Source: Alsobacter ponti (GTDB taxonomy: Bacteria; Pseudomonadota; Alphaproteobacteria; Rhizobiales; Beijerinckiaceae). From it: DNA of 51,947 nucleotides. The position numbers and the translations under genes are program-made. The DNA is taken from positions 1 to 51,947 of the forward strand of contig NZ_JANCLU010000027.1 of NCBI RefSeq assembly GCF_024294805.1, given 5' to 3'. How positions within the stretch are numbered: position 1 is the first letter of the stretch; the number at the start of each line of letters is the position of its first letter. The notes beneath the pieces were generated by a model that worked only from the letters and a program-made list of their open reading frames with translations, did no database searches and was not told the origin of the DNA. Below, in pieces: positions 15,964 through 25,274 of this stretch.

Positions 15964-16920
15964 ATGACCTTGGCGACACGCCTGGCTGACGCACCCTTGC
16001 GCGAAAATTCCAAGGAACCGGGCGTCCTTCAGCGGGCGTGGATCAACCGCGCCGACTATCTCTATGTGCTGCCCTCGATCGTGGTGATGCTCATCGTCAT
16101 CGCCTATCCGATTTACTACACGATCGAACTGTCGTTCTTCACCACGCCGCCAAGCCTCCAGCTGCGTGACAAGATCTTCGTCGGGCTGGACAACTATTCG
16201 CTGATCCTGACCAGCGACGTGTTCTGGCGCGTCACCGCCAACACCTTCATCTGGACGATCGTCTCGACATTCGCCGCCTTCGTCCTCGGCTTGGGGACCG
16301 CCCTCGCGCTGAACCACGAGTTCGTCGGGCGGGGCGTGCTGCGCGCCATTCTCATCATCCCGTGGGTCATCAGCGCCGTCGCCGCCTCCTATATCTGGAA
16401 GTGGATCTACCACTCCAATTTCGGCGTCATCGGCGCGGTGCTGGTCAGCCTCGGCATCACCGACCGCCCGCCGAATTTCATCGACAGCGTCAGCACCGTT
16501 CTCCCCTCTCTCATCGTCGTGAACGTGTGGCGCGAGTTCCCCTTCGCCATGATCATGCTGATGGCGGGGCTGCAGACCGTTCCCGACCAACTGCTGCGCG
16601 CGGCGCGAGTGGACGGCGCCAACGCATGGCAGAGCTTCTGGCACGTCACGTTCCCTCACCTCCAGGGCGTGTCGACAGTCACGATCCTCCTGCTCGCGGT
16701 GTCGAACTTCAATTCGTTCATCATCCCGTGGATCATGACCGGCGGCGGACCGTCCAACGCGTCCCACATCTGGATCACGCACATCTACGAACTCGCCTTC
16801 GGGCGTCAGCGCTGGGGCATCGCGTCCGCGTACTCGGTGCTGCTGTTCATCATCATGATGACGCTCGGCTATTTCTACGTGCGCGCCCTCAGCGGGGCCG
16901 AGAGGAAGGATCGCGGCTGA
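15964..16920 (+). CDS. Sugar ABC transporter permease, MalF/UgpA type
   Basis: A 318-residue inner-membrane protein with six predicted membrane segments (first ~35-58, YVLPSIVVMLIVIAYPIYY). The EAA loop that contacts the ATPase is LLRAARVDGANAWQSFWHVTF (residues ~215-235, abbreviated by position). It pairs with the next permease, whose start codon overlaps this stop by one base (TGATG), showing translational coupling. With the binding protein and ATPase it forms a CUT1 importer for an oligosaccharide, sugar acid or polyol. Confidence 0.92.
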   Translation: MTLATRLADAPLRENSKEPGVLQRAWINRADYLYVLPSIVVMLIVIAYPIYYTIELSFFTTPPSLQLRDKIFVGLDNYSLILTSDVFWRVTANTFIWTIVSTFAAFVLGLGTALALNHEFVGRGVLRAILIIPWVISAVAASYIWKWIYHSNFGVIGAVLVSLGITDRPPNFIDSVSTVLPSLIVVNVWREFPFAMIMLMAGLQTVPDQLLRAARVDGANAWQSFWHVTFPHLQGVSTVTILLLAVSNFNSFIIPWIMTGGGPSNASHIWITHIYELAFGRQRWGIASAYSVLLFIIMMTLGYFYVRALSGAERKDRG

Positions 16921-17801
16921 TGACGTCGATGCCCTCCAATGTCGCGACCAGGCCGCGCAAGTCGATCGACGGCTGGCGCTGGGTCGGCCGCCTGTTCCTG
17001 GCGCTGATGCTGTTCTACACGGCCGTGCCGATGATCTGGATGCTGATCACGTCCATCAAGTCGGGCTTCGCGGCGATGCAGTTCCCGCCCCAGTGGTGGC
17101 CGAACGAGCCGACGCTGGCGAGCTACTACAAGCTCCTCGATCCCACCAGCAGCGTGGGCAACGACTTCCTGCGCTTCTTCTGGAATAGCCTGTTCGTGTC
17201 CGTCTCGACGACGATCCTGGCGGTCATCGTCGCGGTGCCGGCGGCCTACGCCTTCTCGCGGTTCGATTTCCCCGGGCGCAAGTTCCTGTTCTTCACGGTG
17301 CTGCTGCGCAACATGTTCCCGGCGGTGATCTTCCTCGTGCCGCTGTTCATCCTGATGCGCCTGCTCGGCCTCGTGAACACGCACGGCTCGCTGGTCCTCA
17401 CCTATCTGACCTTTGGCCTCCCGCTCGCGATCTGGCTGCTCAAGGGCTTCTACGACAACATCCCCCACCAGCTCGAACAGGCGGCCCGCATCGACGGCGC
17501 CTCGCGGTTCCAGGCCTTCATCCTGATCGTGATGCCGCTGTCGGCCCCGGGGATCATCGCGACGGCGATCTATTCCTTCATCGGCGCCTGGAACGAGTAC
17601 ATCTTCGCCTATACGTTCCTGAACAAGAACGACCAACTGACGCTGCCGATCGGCATCCAGCGCTTCTTCTCCGAGAACACGACGGACTTCCCCGGCCTGA
17701 TGGCGGCGAGCTTCATGATGAGCGTGCCGGTGGTCGTGCTGTTCCTCCTGCTGCAACGCTATTTCGTCCGCGCCCTCACCGAAGGCGCCGTCAAACACTA
17801 G
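16920..17801 (+). CDS. Sugar ABC transporter permease, MalG/UgpE type
   Basis: A 293-residue permease with six membrane segments. The EAA loop QLEQAARIDGASRFQAF lies around residues 183-199, and the C-terminus LLQRYFVRALTEGAVKH is the standard MalG-type ending. ATG 16920 overlaps the previous stop by one base. It is the second half of the transmembrane heterodimer. The ATPase gene starts 12 bases later. Confidence 0.92.
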   Translation: MTSMPSNVATRPRKSIDGWRWVGRLFLALMLFYTAVPMIWMLITSIKSGFAAMQFPPQWWPNEPTLASYYKLLDPTSSVGNDFLRFFWNSLFVSVSTTILAVIVAVPAAYAFSRFDFPGRKFLFFTVLLRNMFPAVIFLVPLFILMRLLGLVNTHGSLVLTYLTFGLPLAIWLLKGFYDNIPHQLEQAARIDGASRFQAFILIVMPLSAPGIIATAIYSFIGAWNEYIFAYTFLNKNDQLTLPIGIQRFFSENTTDFPGLMAASFMMSVPVVVLFLLLQRYFVRALTEGAVKH

Positions 17802-17813
17802 AAGGTAGGTCGC

Positions 17814-18911
<1,098 letters not shown>

Positions 18912-19019
18912 GGCGGACCGATACGACCCGCCCCGGGAGCGCCCGCGCTTTCGGGCGGCGGCGCAGCCATGGCGGCGCCACCAGAACTCCAACGGAACCA
19001 GCGTGAAGCCGAGGTCACC

Positions 19020-19760
19020 ATGACGCACACATCCGACATCGTTCGCCCTCCCAAGGACCTGATCGACGGCCTCAAGGAGATCGGCGCCGCGACCGTGGCG
19101 GGCACGCTGGGGCACATGGGGTATCGCAACCCGCATATGGTGGGACCGGTGGCGCAGAACGCCGGCAAGTCGATCGTCGGGCCGGCGCTGACCTTGCAGT
19201 TCCTGCCGCAGCGGCCGGACCTGTTTTCCGAAGGCGAGTACGCCGATCCGGAAACGCAGTTGCACCGGCACGTGCTCTATCATGCCCAGGAAGGCGACGT
19301 GGTGGTCGTCGACGCGCGCGGCGACATGAGCTCGGGCGTGTTCGGCGACATGATGTCGACCTATTTCAAGGGACGGGGCGGGGCAGGCATCGTGATCGAC
19401 GGCTGCATGCGCGACCGGCCCAACGTCCAGAAGCTCGACCTTCCGCTCTGGCTTCGCGGCTGGACGCCGAACTACCACGTGCAGACGAGCATCTTCCCCA
19501 ACGCGGTCAACGTGCCGATCGCCTGCGGCGGCGTGACCGTGATGCCCGGCGACATCATCGTGGCCGACGACGACGGGGTGGTGGTGGTGCCCGTCTCGAT
19601 GGCGAGGGCGGTGATCGACGAAGCGCACAAGCATCACGAGTGGGAAGAGTTCTCGCGCGAGAAGCTCATGCAGGGCGCGCCGTTGCAGCGCTACTACCCG
19701 CTGCATCCCAGCGCCAACGACGAGTACGAGGCCTGGCGGGCCGCCAACAGGAAGTCCTGA
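19020..19760 (+). CDS. RraA / HMG-aldolase-like family protein
   Basis: A 246-residue RraA-fold protein. The family core is residues ~85-190: VVVVDARGDMSSGVFGDM, GIVIDGCMRD (R131-D132, the conserved Arg-Asp pair of the aldolase branch) and CGGVTVMPGDIIVADDDG. Some RraA-fold proteins inhibit RNase E; others are divalent-metal class II aldolases for 4-hydroxy-4-methyl-2-oxoglutarate and related 2-keto acids. In a sugar-acid operon, between the transporter and an acid-sugar dehydratase, an aldolase or decarboxylase for the dehydratase product is more plausible than RNase control (inference). ATG 19020 has GAGG upstream; a start at 18969 is less likely. It is longer than RraA proper (~160 aa), with an N-terminal extension. 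Confidence 0.85.
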   Translation: MTHTSDIVRPPKDLIDGLKEIGAATVAGTLGHMGYRNPHMVGPVAQNAGKSIVGPALTLQFLPQRPDLFSEGEYADPETQLHRHVLYHAQEGDVVVVDARGDMSSGVFGDMMSTYFKGRGGAGIVIDGCMRDRPNVQKLDLPLWLRGWTPNYHVQTSIFPNAVNVPIACGGVTVMPGDIIVADDDGVVVVPVSMARAVIDEAHKHHEWEEFSREKLMQGAPLQRYYPLHPSANDEYEAWRAANRKS

Positions 19761-19785
19761 TCCGCGGACCGAGAGCCCCAGACCG

Positions 19786-20943
19786 ATGAAGATCACCGAT
19801 ATCAAGACAGCCGTCGTCGCCTATCACGGCAAGGCGACGCTGGTGCGCATCGACACCGACGCCGGAATATCCGGCTTCGGCGAGGCGAACCCCGACGCCG
19901 GCGCCGCCGCCATTGTGGGGCTGATCTCCGAGCTGAAATCCGAACTGCTGGGCGAGGACCCTCGCAACGTCGAATATTGCTGGGAGAAGCTTCGGCGCAA
20001 GCACGTGTTCTCCGGCGCGCAGTCCGGGGTCTTCCTGATCGCGCTGAGCGGCATCGAGATGGCGCTGTGGGATCTCGCCGCCAAGGCGGCCGGCCAGCCG
20101 CTCTATCGCATGTTCGGCGGGAAGTTCCGCGACCGCATCCGCCTCTACGCCGATTGCGGCGACGGTGACGATCCGTCCGGCTCGCCGGAGGGCTGCGCCG
20201 CCAGGGCCAGGCGCATGGTCGCGGAGGGCTTCACCGCCCTCAAGTTCGACATCGACGATCTGAAGCACCCCGCCAAGTTCGACGCGGTCAACCACACGAT
20301 CAACGGGGCGGAACTGCGCTCCATGGTGGAGCGCGTGGCGGCCGTTCGCGACGCGGTCGGGCCCGACATCGACCTGTGCATCGACCTCCACGCCCGCTAC
20401 GACGTGCTGAGCGCCTGCCGCATCGCGAGCGAGATGGAGCGCTTCAACCTGCTCTGGCTGGAAGAGCCCATCCCGGCGGAAAACGTCGAGGCGCTGAAGC
20501 AGATCCGCATGCGCAGCAAGACGCCGATCTGCGTCGGCGAGAACCTCTATCTGCGCTGGGGCTTCCGCGAGCTGTTCCAGCAGCAGGGCGCCGACGTGGT
20601 GATGCCGGACGTTCCCAAGTGCGGCGGATTGTCCGAGAGCCGGAAGATCGCCCATCTGGCGGAGGTCTACTACATCCCGTTCGCGCCCCATCTGGTCTCG
20701 ACGCCGCTCGGCACGATGGCGACATGCCATGTCTGCGGGACGGTGCCGAACTTCCTCGTCCTCGAATGGCACGCGCTGGAGGAGCGCGAGGTGTGGGACA
20801 GCTACGTCCACGTTCCCGATGGCGGCCGGTCCATCGTGAAGGACGGCCACATCGCCCTTCCCGATGCGCCGGGCATCGGCGTGGAGCTGAACATGGAGGG
20901 CGTCCGCAAGCACGCCGTCCCGGGCTACGGCGTCTTCGAATAG
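19786..20943 (+). CDS. Enolase-superfamily acid-sugar dehydratase (paralogue E)
   Basis: A 385-residue mandelate racemase-type enzyme. Metal ligands D200, E226 and E252; H202 in IDLHARYD; base H302 (APHLVSTPLG) with D275; K153 (ALKFDID) on strand two. The insert at ~155-175 parallels that of paralogue D. It follows the RraA-like gene by 25 bases and closes the transporter operon, so it is the dehydratase most directly tied to the imported substrate. The final PGYGVFE matches other mandelate racemase relatives. Exact substrate unknown. Confidence 0.88.
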   Translation: MKITDIKTAVVAYHGKATLVRIDTDAGISGFGEANPDAGAAAIVGLISELKSELLGEDPRNVEYCWEKLRRKHVFSGAQSGVFLIALSGIEMALWDLAAKAAGQPLYRMFGGKFRDRIRLYADCGDGDDPSGSPEGCAARARRMVAEGFTALKFDIDDLKHPAKFDAVNHTINGAELRSMVERVAAVRDAVGPDIDLCIDLHARYDVLSACRIASEMERFNLLWLEEPIPAENVEALKQIRMRSKTPICVGENLYLRWGFRELFQQQGADVVMPDVPKCGGLSESRKIAHLAEVYYIPFAPHLVSTPLGTMATCHVCGTVPNFLVLEWHALEEREVWDSYVHVPDGGRSIVKDGHIALPDAPGIGVELNMEGVRKHAVPGYGVFE

Positions 20944-21064
20944 GGTTTCACGCAAGGGGATTCCAGGCCCAGACAGCGCCGCGCGGACGGCGTCGGCCGG
21001 GACTTTGCCGGAACCGACCCCGGCGACATGGCGTTTCGACGGTTCTCGAACGAAGGAGATCGTC

Positions 21065-21439
21065 ATGAAACGTCTGATTGCGGGAGCTGTCTTCGCGCTG
21101 GCCCTCGGGGCGGGCGCGTCCGGGCCGGCCATGGCCCAGAACGCGGTCGTGGGCGGCACGGCCGCAGGCGTCGCCACGGGCGCGCTGGTCGGCGGGCCGG
21201 TGGGCGCGGTAGTCGGCGGCATGGCCGGCATGGCGGCCGGAACGGCCGTGGACGCGTCGCGTCCGCGTTACGTCGTGTCCGAGCCGATGGCCACGGGCTC
21301 CATCGCGCCGGGCGGCGTGATCGTCATGGACCGCCGCACGCAGGACGCGTGGGACCGCTGCGCCAAGCTGTACAAGAGCTTCGACCCGTCGACCGGCATG
21401 TTCGTCGGCGAGGACGGCATGGTCCATCTCTGCCAGTAA
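21065..21439 (+). CDS. Small secreted glycine-zipper protein, BA14K-like C-terminus
   Basis: A 124-residue exported protein: signal peptide ~1-25 (KRLIAGAVFALALG...AMAQ), then a Gly/Ala-rich glycine-zipper segment (GGTAAGVATGALVGGPVGAV, ~30-60) able to form membrane-associated helices. The C-terminal part (CAKLYKSFDPSTGMFVGEDG) resembles the repeat of BA14K proteins, small envelope proteins of Brucella and relatives. ATG 21065 has GAAGGAG at ideal distance. It is a single gene followed by a GC-rich hairpin. Function unknown; an envelope role is inferred from the signal and zipper. Confidence 0.75.
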   Translation: MKRLIAGAVFALALGAGASGPAMAQNAVVGGTAAGVATGALVGGPVGAVVGGMAGMAAGTAVDASRPRYVVSEPMATGSIAPGGVIVMDRRTQDAWDRCAKLYKSFDPSTGMFVGEDGMVHLCQ

Positions 21440-21462
21440 CCGTCGCTTAGGGCGACCTCTCG

Positions 21463-21487
21463 GCCCGGGCGGCGACGCCGCCCGGGC
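21463..21487 (+). terminator. GC-rich hairpin after the BA14K-like gene
   Basis: A perfect self-complementary run (21463-21474 with 21476-21487) forms a very stable hairpin 24 bases after the stop. No T run follows, so it may protect the mRNA end or act with Rho rather than as an intrinsic terminator. Confidence 0.4.
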
Positions 21488-21604
21488 GGATTCACAGACT
21501 GGCCCCCCGCCCGCCGGCGCTTGGCCCCGGCGGCGTTGCCGATTATGCTGCCCCCGATTGCTTGATTTGATTTCCGCGCGCCTCGCGCGCGTCATGGATT
21601 GCGG

Positions 21605-23797
21605 ATGCGCTTTTCGGCGGGAAGGTTTCTTCTCGAGGCTCTCGTCATCGCCCTGCCGGCGCTTGCGGTCGCCCCGCTCGTCGTGGCGGGCGGGCCGGCC
21701 GTGGAGGCAGTCCGCGAGGGCGTGTTCGACGCGTTCCAGCGGCTCTCCCCGCGTCGCTACGACCCCGCGTCCCCCGTCCGTATCCTCGACATCGACGAGG
21801 AATCCCTGCGCCGGCTTGGGCAGTGGCCATGGCCGCGCGACGTTCTGGCCGACGCCGTGTCGAAGCTCACGACGTATGGCGCGGCCGCCGTGTCGCTCGA
21901 CCTCGTGCTGGCGGAGCCCGACCGCACCTCGCCCGAGCGGCTGCTGCGCGAACTGCCGGACGGACCTGAGAAGGCCCGGGTCGCGGAGCTCGTGGCCGGG
22001 CGCTCGCACGACGACAGGCTGGCCGCCGCGCTGGCCGACGCGCGCAGCGCGCTCGGCGTCGCGCTGGTCAACGACAGCGACCGCGCCCCCACCGTGAAGG
22101 CGGCGTTCGCAACCTCGGGGGACGAGCCCTCACAGTTCCTGCACCGGTTCCGGGGCGCGGTGGATCCGCTCCCTCCCCTCGCGGCCGCGGCGACGGGCGT
22201 CGGCGCGGTCAACTGGGCTCCGGACCGCGACTTGATCGTGCGGCGCGTCCAGTTGCTGTTCGCCGTTGGGCAGCGCATCGCGCCCGCCCTGGCGCTGGAG
22301 ACGCTGCGCGTGGCGCGGGACGCCTCCACCATCATGGTCAAGGCGTCGAACGCCAGCGGCGAACAGGCGTTCGGCGTCCACAGCGGCGTCAACGCGGTGC
22401 GCGTCGGCGAACTGACCTTCGCGACGGACCGCGACAGCTCGCTGCGCATCCGCTACGCGGGCTCCCGGCCCGAGAGGGTGCTGCCGTTCTGGCGACTGGC
22501 GGCGGGCCAACTCGCGCCCGACGAGGTGCGCGGGCGCATCGTGCTGGTGGGGTCGAGCGCCTCGGCGCTCTCCGACATCCGGTCGACGCCCGCGCAGAGC
22601 AGCGTGCCGGGCGTCGAGATTCACGCCGAGTTGCTGGAGCAGATGCTGGCCGGCGTGTCGCTGGTGCGGCCGGATTACGCACCGGGCCTCGAGCTGGCGC
22701 TGGCGGCGCTCGGCGCGCTGCTGGCCGGCGCTCTGGCCCGGCTGGTCGCGCCGGCCCCGGCCGCGGCGGTCGTGGCGGCGAGCCTCGCCGCGATGGCTGC
22801 GGGGAGCTGGCTCGCCTTCGACCGCTTGGGGCTGCTCATCGACGGGATCGCGCCCGCGCTGGCGACGCTCGGCGTCTACGTCACGGCCACGGTGCTCAAG
22901 GTGCTGCAATCGGACGGCGAGCGCCGGCGCATCCGCGCCGCCTTCGCCCATTACGTGGCGCCGGAGGTGGTGCGCGCCATCGCCGCCGACCCGAGCCGCC
23001 TCAAGCTCGGCGGCGAGACGAAGCCGCTGACGGTGCTGTTTTCCGACCTTCGGGACTTCACGGCGCGCTCGGAGGACATGCCGGCCGAGAGCGTCATCCG
23101 CCTGCTCAACCTGCTGCACACGCCGCTCACCGAGGCCGTGCTGGCCGAGCGCGGCACGGTGGACAAATATATCGGCGACGGCCTCATGGCGTTCTGGAAC
23201 GCGCCGCTCGACCTCCCCGATCACGTCGAGCGCGCCTGCCGCACGGCGCTCGCCATGCAGCGGCGGCTGCCCGAGATCGAGCGCAGGCTGGCGCAGGAGA
23301 TCGGGCCGGAGGCGGCGGCCCGAGGGCCGCTGGAGCTGGGCATCGGCATCGGCACCGGCATGGCCTGCGTCGGCAACATGGGCTCCGCCCTGCGCTTCGA
23401 TTATTCCACCGTCGGCGACACGGTGAACACCGCCGCGCGCCTGGAGCCGCTGACGCGCGTCTACGGCGTGCCGATCCTGGTGTCGGAGCCGGTGGCGCTG
23501 GCGGCGCGCGGCTTCGCCTTCGTGCCCCTCGACACGGTGCGCCTGAAGGGCAAGGCGCGCTTCACACGCGTCTACGCGCTGCACGGGCGGATGGAGGATT
23601 GTCCGCCGGACTTCGCGGCGTTCCTGGCCGAGCACGAGGCGGCCCTGGAGGCGGTGATGGGGCGAGAGCCGCGCGCCCGCAGGCTGCTGGCGCGGCTGCG
23701 CGCGCGGCCGGAAGCGGCGGCCTACGGGCGCGCCTACGACGAGTGGGAGCGCAGGCTGGACAGGCGCGTCGCCCAAACGGCCGAGGCGCGGGCCTGA
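21605..23797 (+). CDS. CHASE2-domain adenylate cyclase
   Basis: A 730-residue membrane protein: N-terminal membrane anchor (~8-30), periplasmic CHASE2 sensor (~45-340, with PVRILDIDEESLRRLGQWPW and IVLVGSSASALSD), three membrane helices (~355-440), and a C-terminal class III cyclase domain (~475-660). Both metal aspartates (LFSDLRDFT and KYIGDGLMAFW), the substrate-selecting Lys and Asp for ATP (DKYIG; RFDYSTVGD), and the N..R pair (VNTAARLE) are intact, so it should be active on ATP. It would turn an unidentified envelope signal into cAMP. ATG 21605 is preferred over TTG 21599. It is convergent with the MBL-fold gene, only 7 bases apart. Confidence 0.92.
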   Translation: MRFSAGRFLLEALVIALPALAVAPLVVAGGPAVEAVREGVFDAFQRLSPRRYDPASPVRILDIDEESLRRLGQWPWPRDVLADAVSKLTTYGAAAVSLDLVLAEPDRTSPERLLRELPDGPEKARVAELVAGRSHDDRLAAALADARSALGVALVNDSDRAPTVKAAFATSGDEPSQFLHRFRGAVDPLPPLAAAATGVGAVNWAPDRDLIVRRVQLLFAVGQRIAPALALETLRVARDASTIMVKASNASGEQAFGVHSGVNAVRVGELTFATDRDSSLRIRYAGSRPERVLPFWRLAAGQLAPDEVRGRIVLVGSSASALSDIRSTPAQSSVPGVEIHAELLEQMLAGVSLVRPDYAPGLELALAALGALLAGALARLVAPAPAAAVVAASLAAMAAGSWLAFDRLGLLIDGIAPALATLGVYVTATVLKVLQSDGERRRIRAAFAHYVAPEVVRAIAADPSRLKLGGETKPLTVLFSDLRDFTARSEDMPAESVIRLLNLLHTPLTEAVLAERGTVDKYIGDGLMAFWNAPLDLPDHVERACRTALAMQRRLPEIERRLAQEIGPEAAARGPLELGIGIGTGMACVGNMGSALRFDYSTVGDTVNTAARLEPLTRVYGVPILVSEPVALAARGFAFVPLDTVRLKGKARFTRVYALHGRMEDCPPDFAAFLAEHEAALEAVMGREPRARRLLARLRARPEAAAYGRAYDEWERRLDRRVAQTAEARA

Positions 23798-23804
23798 GCC
23801 GGCG

Positions 23805-24728
23805 TCAGACGCCGATCATGAACGGGTATTCGTGGTGCGTGCTCAGCACGCAGGACTGGACTTCGCGCGCCACGAACGAGCCGGGCAAGGCCTCGGCCAG
23901 GCGCGCCTCGACGGCCTCGAGGGCCGCGTCGTCGCGGAAGGGATGGTGATGGAACGCCGCCAGCGAACGCGCGCCGGCGGCCTTGCACAGCTCGACGCCG
24001 GCCTCCCACGTCGAGTGGCCCCAGCCGCGATGATTGACGTATTCCTGCTCGGTGTAGGTGGTGTCGTAGATGACCAGGTCGGCCCCTTCCACGAAGGACA
24101 CCAGGGAGGGCGAGGGCCCGTTCGCGGCGTGCTCGACGTCGCTGACGTAGCACAGGCTGCGGCCATTATGGTCGAAGCGGTAGCCGGTCGCGCCGCCCGG
24201 ATGCACCAGCGGGCAGGTGCGCACCTTCAGCCCGTCCTCGAAATGCAGCGTCTCCCCGGCCTCGAAGCCGATATGCTCGATCCGCGCGGAGAGCTGGTCG
24301 AGGCGCAGCGGGAACAGCGGCTCGTCGAACATGCGGTCGAGCGCCGCCCGGGCCGATTCCCCGCCGAGATTGCCGCAATGGATGCGCAGCGTCGTGCAGG
24401 GCTTGAAGAGGGGCTGGAAGAACGCGAGGCCGGTGACGTGGTCGTGGTGGAGGTGGCTGAGTAGCAGGTCGATGGGGCCGGTGTGCTGGAGCATCTGGCC
24501 GAGGCCGATCAGGCCGGAGCCGGCGTCGAGGATGAACAGGCGGCCCGCCACCCTGACTTCGACGCACGAGGTGTTGCCGCCGTAGCGCATGAAGCGCGAG
24601 TCGGCGACCGGGAACGAGCCTCGCGTGCCCCAGAAGCGCACCGAGATGCCGTCGAAGAGGCCCGCTTCCTCGCAGGTAGTGGGGGTTGCGCCCTGGACCG
24701 CAAGTCCGGCGCGCCCTGTGATGCTCAT
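23805..24728 (-). CDS. MBL-fold metallohydrolase
   Basis: A 307-residue cytoplasmic metallo-beta-lactamase-fold hydrolase of the PhnP/RNase Z-like class. FWGTRGSFP and YGGNTSCVEV (~34-60) are typical of this group. The metal motif HLHHDH is near residues ~92-97, with further ligands at H (LVHPGG), D (YVSDVEH) and H (AFHHHP). ATG 24728 is chosen because GAGGGA is 7 bases upstream. Substrate unknown: the group includes cyclic-nucleotide and phosphonate cyclic phosphodiesterases and tRNA 3' processing enzymes. The convergent position beside a cAMP-producing enzyme makes a cyclic-nucleotide substrate worth testing (inference). Confidence 0.85.
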   Translation of the reverse strand: MSITGRAGLAVQGATPTTCEEAGLFDGISVRFWGTRGSFPVADSRFMRYGGNTSCVEVRVAGRLFILDAGSGLIGLGQMLQHTGPIDLLLSHLHHDHVTGLAFFQPLFKPCTTLRIHCGNLGGESARAALDRMFDEPLFPLRLDQLSARIEHIGFEAGETLHFEDGLKVRTCPLVHPGGATGYRFDHNGRSLCYVSDVEHAANGPSPSLVSFVEGADLVIYDTTYTEQEYVNHRGWGHSTWEAGVELCKAAGARSLAAFHHHPFRDDAALEAVEARLAEALPGSFVAREVQSCVLSTHHEYPFMIGV

Positions 24729-24878
24729 GTTCACGTCCCTCGGCGACGACCCCGCGCCGCCCGATCCGCAGCCGACCTTTCCAGCGGCTTGGCTCTGACA
24801 AAAGCCCGTTTGCCGCGTACAGGCAAGGCGTCGGACGGCCGGTCTTGAGCCGTTGGACGAAAGCTTTTACGCAAAAGC

Positions 24879-24907
24879 TTTAAAAATTAACCCTACTGAT
24901 CTGCCAA
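24879..24907 (-). promoter_or_regulatory. Candidate promoter of the MBL-fold gene
   Basis: On the minus strand TTGGCA (24902-24907) and TTTAAA (24879-24884) are 17 bases apart in a locally AT-rich stretch. This implies a leader of roughly 145 bases. Just downstream, 24860-24881 can form a 9-bp AT-rich hairpin in that leader. Confidence 0.4.
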
Positions 24908-24999
24908 CGGCTAATAACTGAACGCAGATCAAGGCTTTTAGCCGCAATCGCGCCGGATCGGCGTGTGCGCGAGCACACACAGTGTTAACGGGGACGGGG

Positions 25000-25083
25000 T
25001 CAGATGGGCAGCAGCGCCGCGAGTCCGAGGGACAGTGCGAGCAGCGTTGCGAACAACCAGTTGCCAATAGTGTCCATGGTCAT
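25000..25083 (-). CDS. 27-residue single-pass membrane peptide
   Basis: A short gene easily missed by annotation. ATG 25083 sits 5 bases after GAGGAGG, one of the best Shine-Dalgarno matches in the window; the stop is TGA at 25000-25002. The product begins MTMDTIGNWLF and continues as one hydrophobic helix (residues ~9-27, rich in Leu and Ala) ending LLPI. This is the form of small membrane peptides that bind and tune larger membrane complexes. It lies alone between the MBL gene and the Spy-like gene, with a hairpin (24963-24978) after it. No family is recognised; a longer Met-start variant is possible. Confidence 0.6.
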   Translation of the reverse strand: MTMDTIGNWLFATLLALSLGLAALLPI

Positions 25084-25274
25084 CGCATCCTCCTCTGGAG
25101 AGGGCGCATGGATAATTCACACATATTACACCCGTTCCGGCAACGGAACGTTCATTTCCAGGTGATCGCGTCCAGCATTGCCGAAATTTAATCCGGCCGT
25201 AGCAGCGCGGAAGGGCGTCCGGGCGTGTCGTGGGGTGACCCGGCGCATCGGGCGCCGGACAGGAGGTCTTTCCA

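Noticed and set aside
25134-25175. GGAAC-based stress (EcfG or other ECF) promoter ahead of the Spy-like gene
   Set aside because: GGAAC is present at 25145-25149, but the only CGTC-like -10 lies at 19-base spacing, outside the 16-17 range; the GTTCCG/CGGAAC repeat explains the hexamer equally well.
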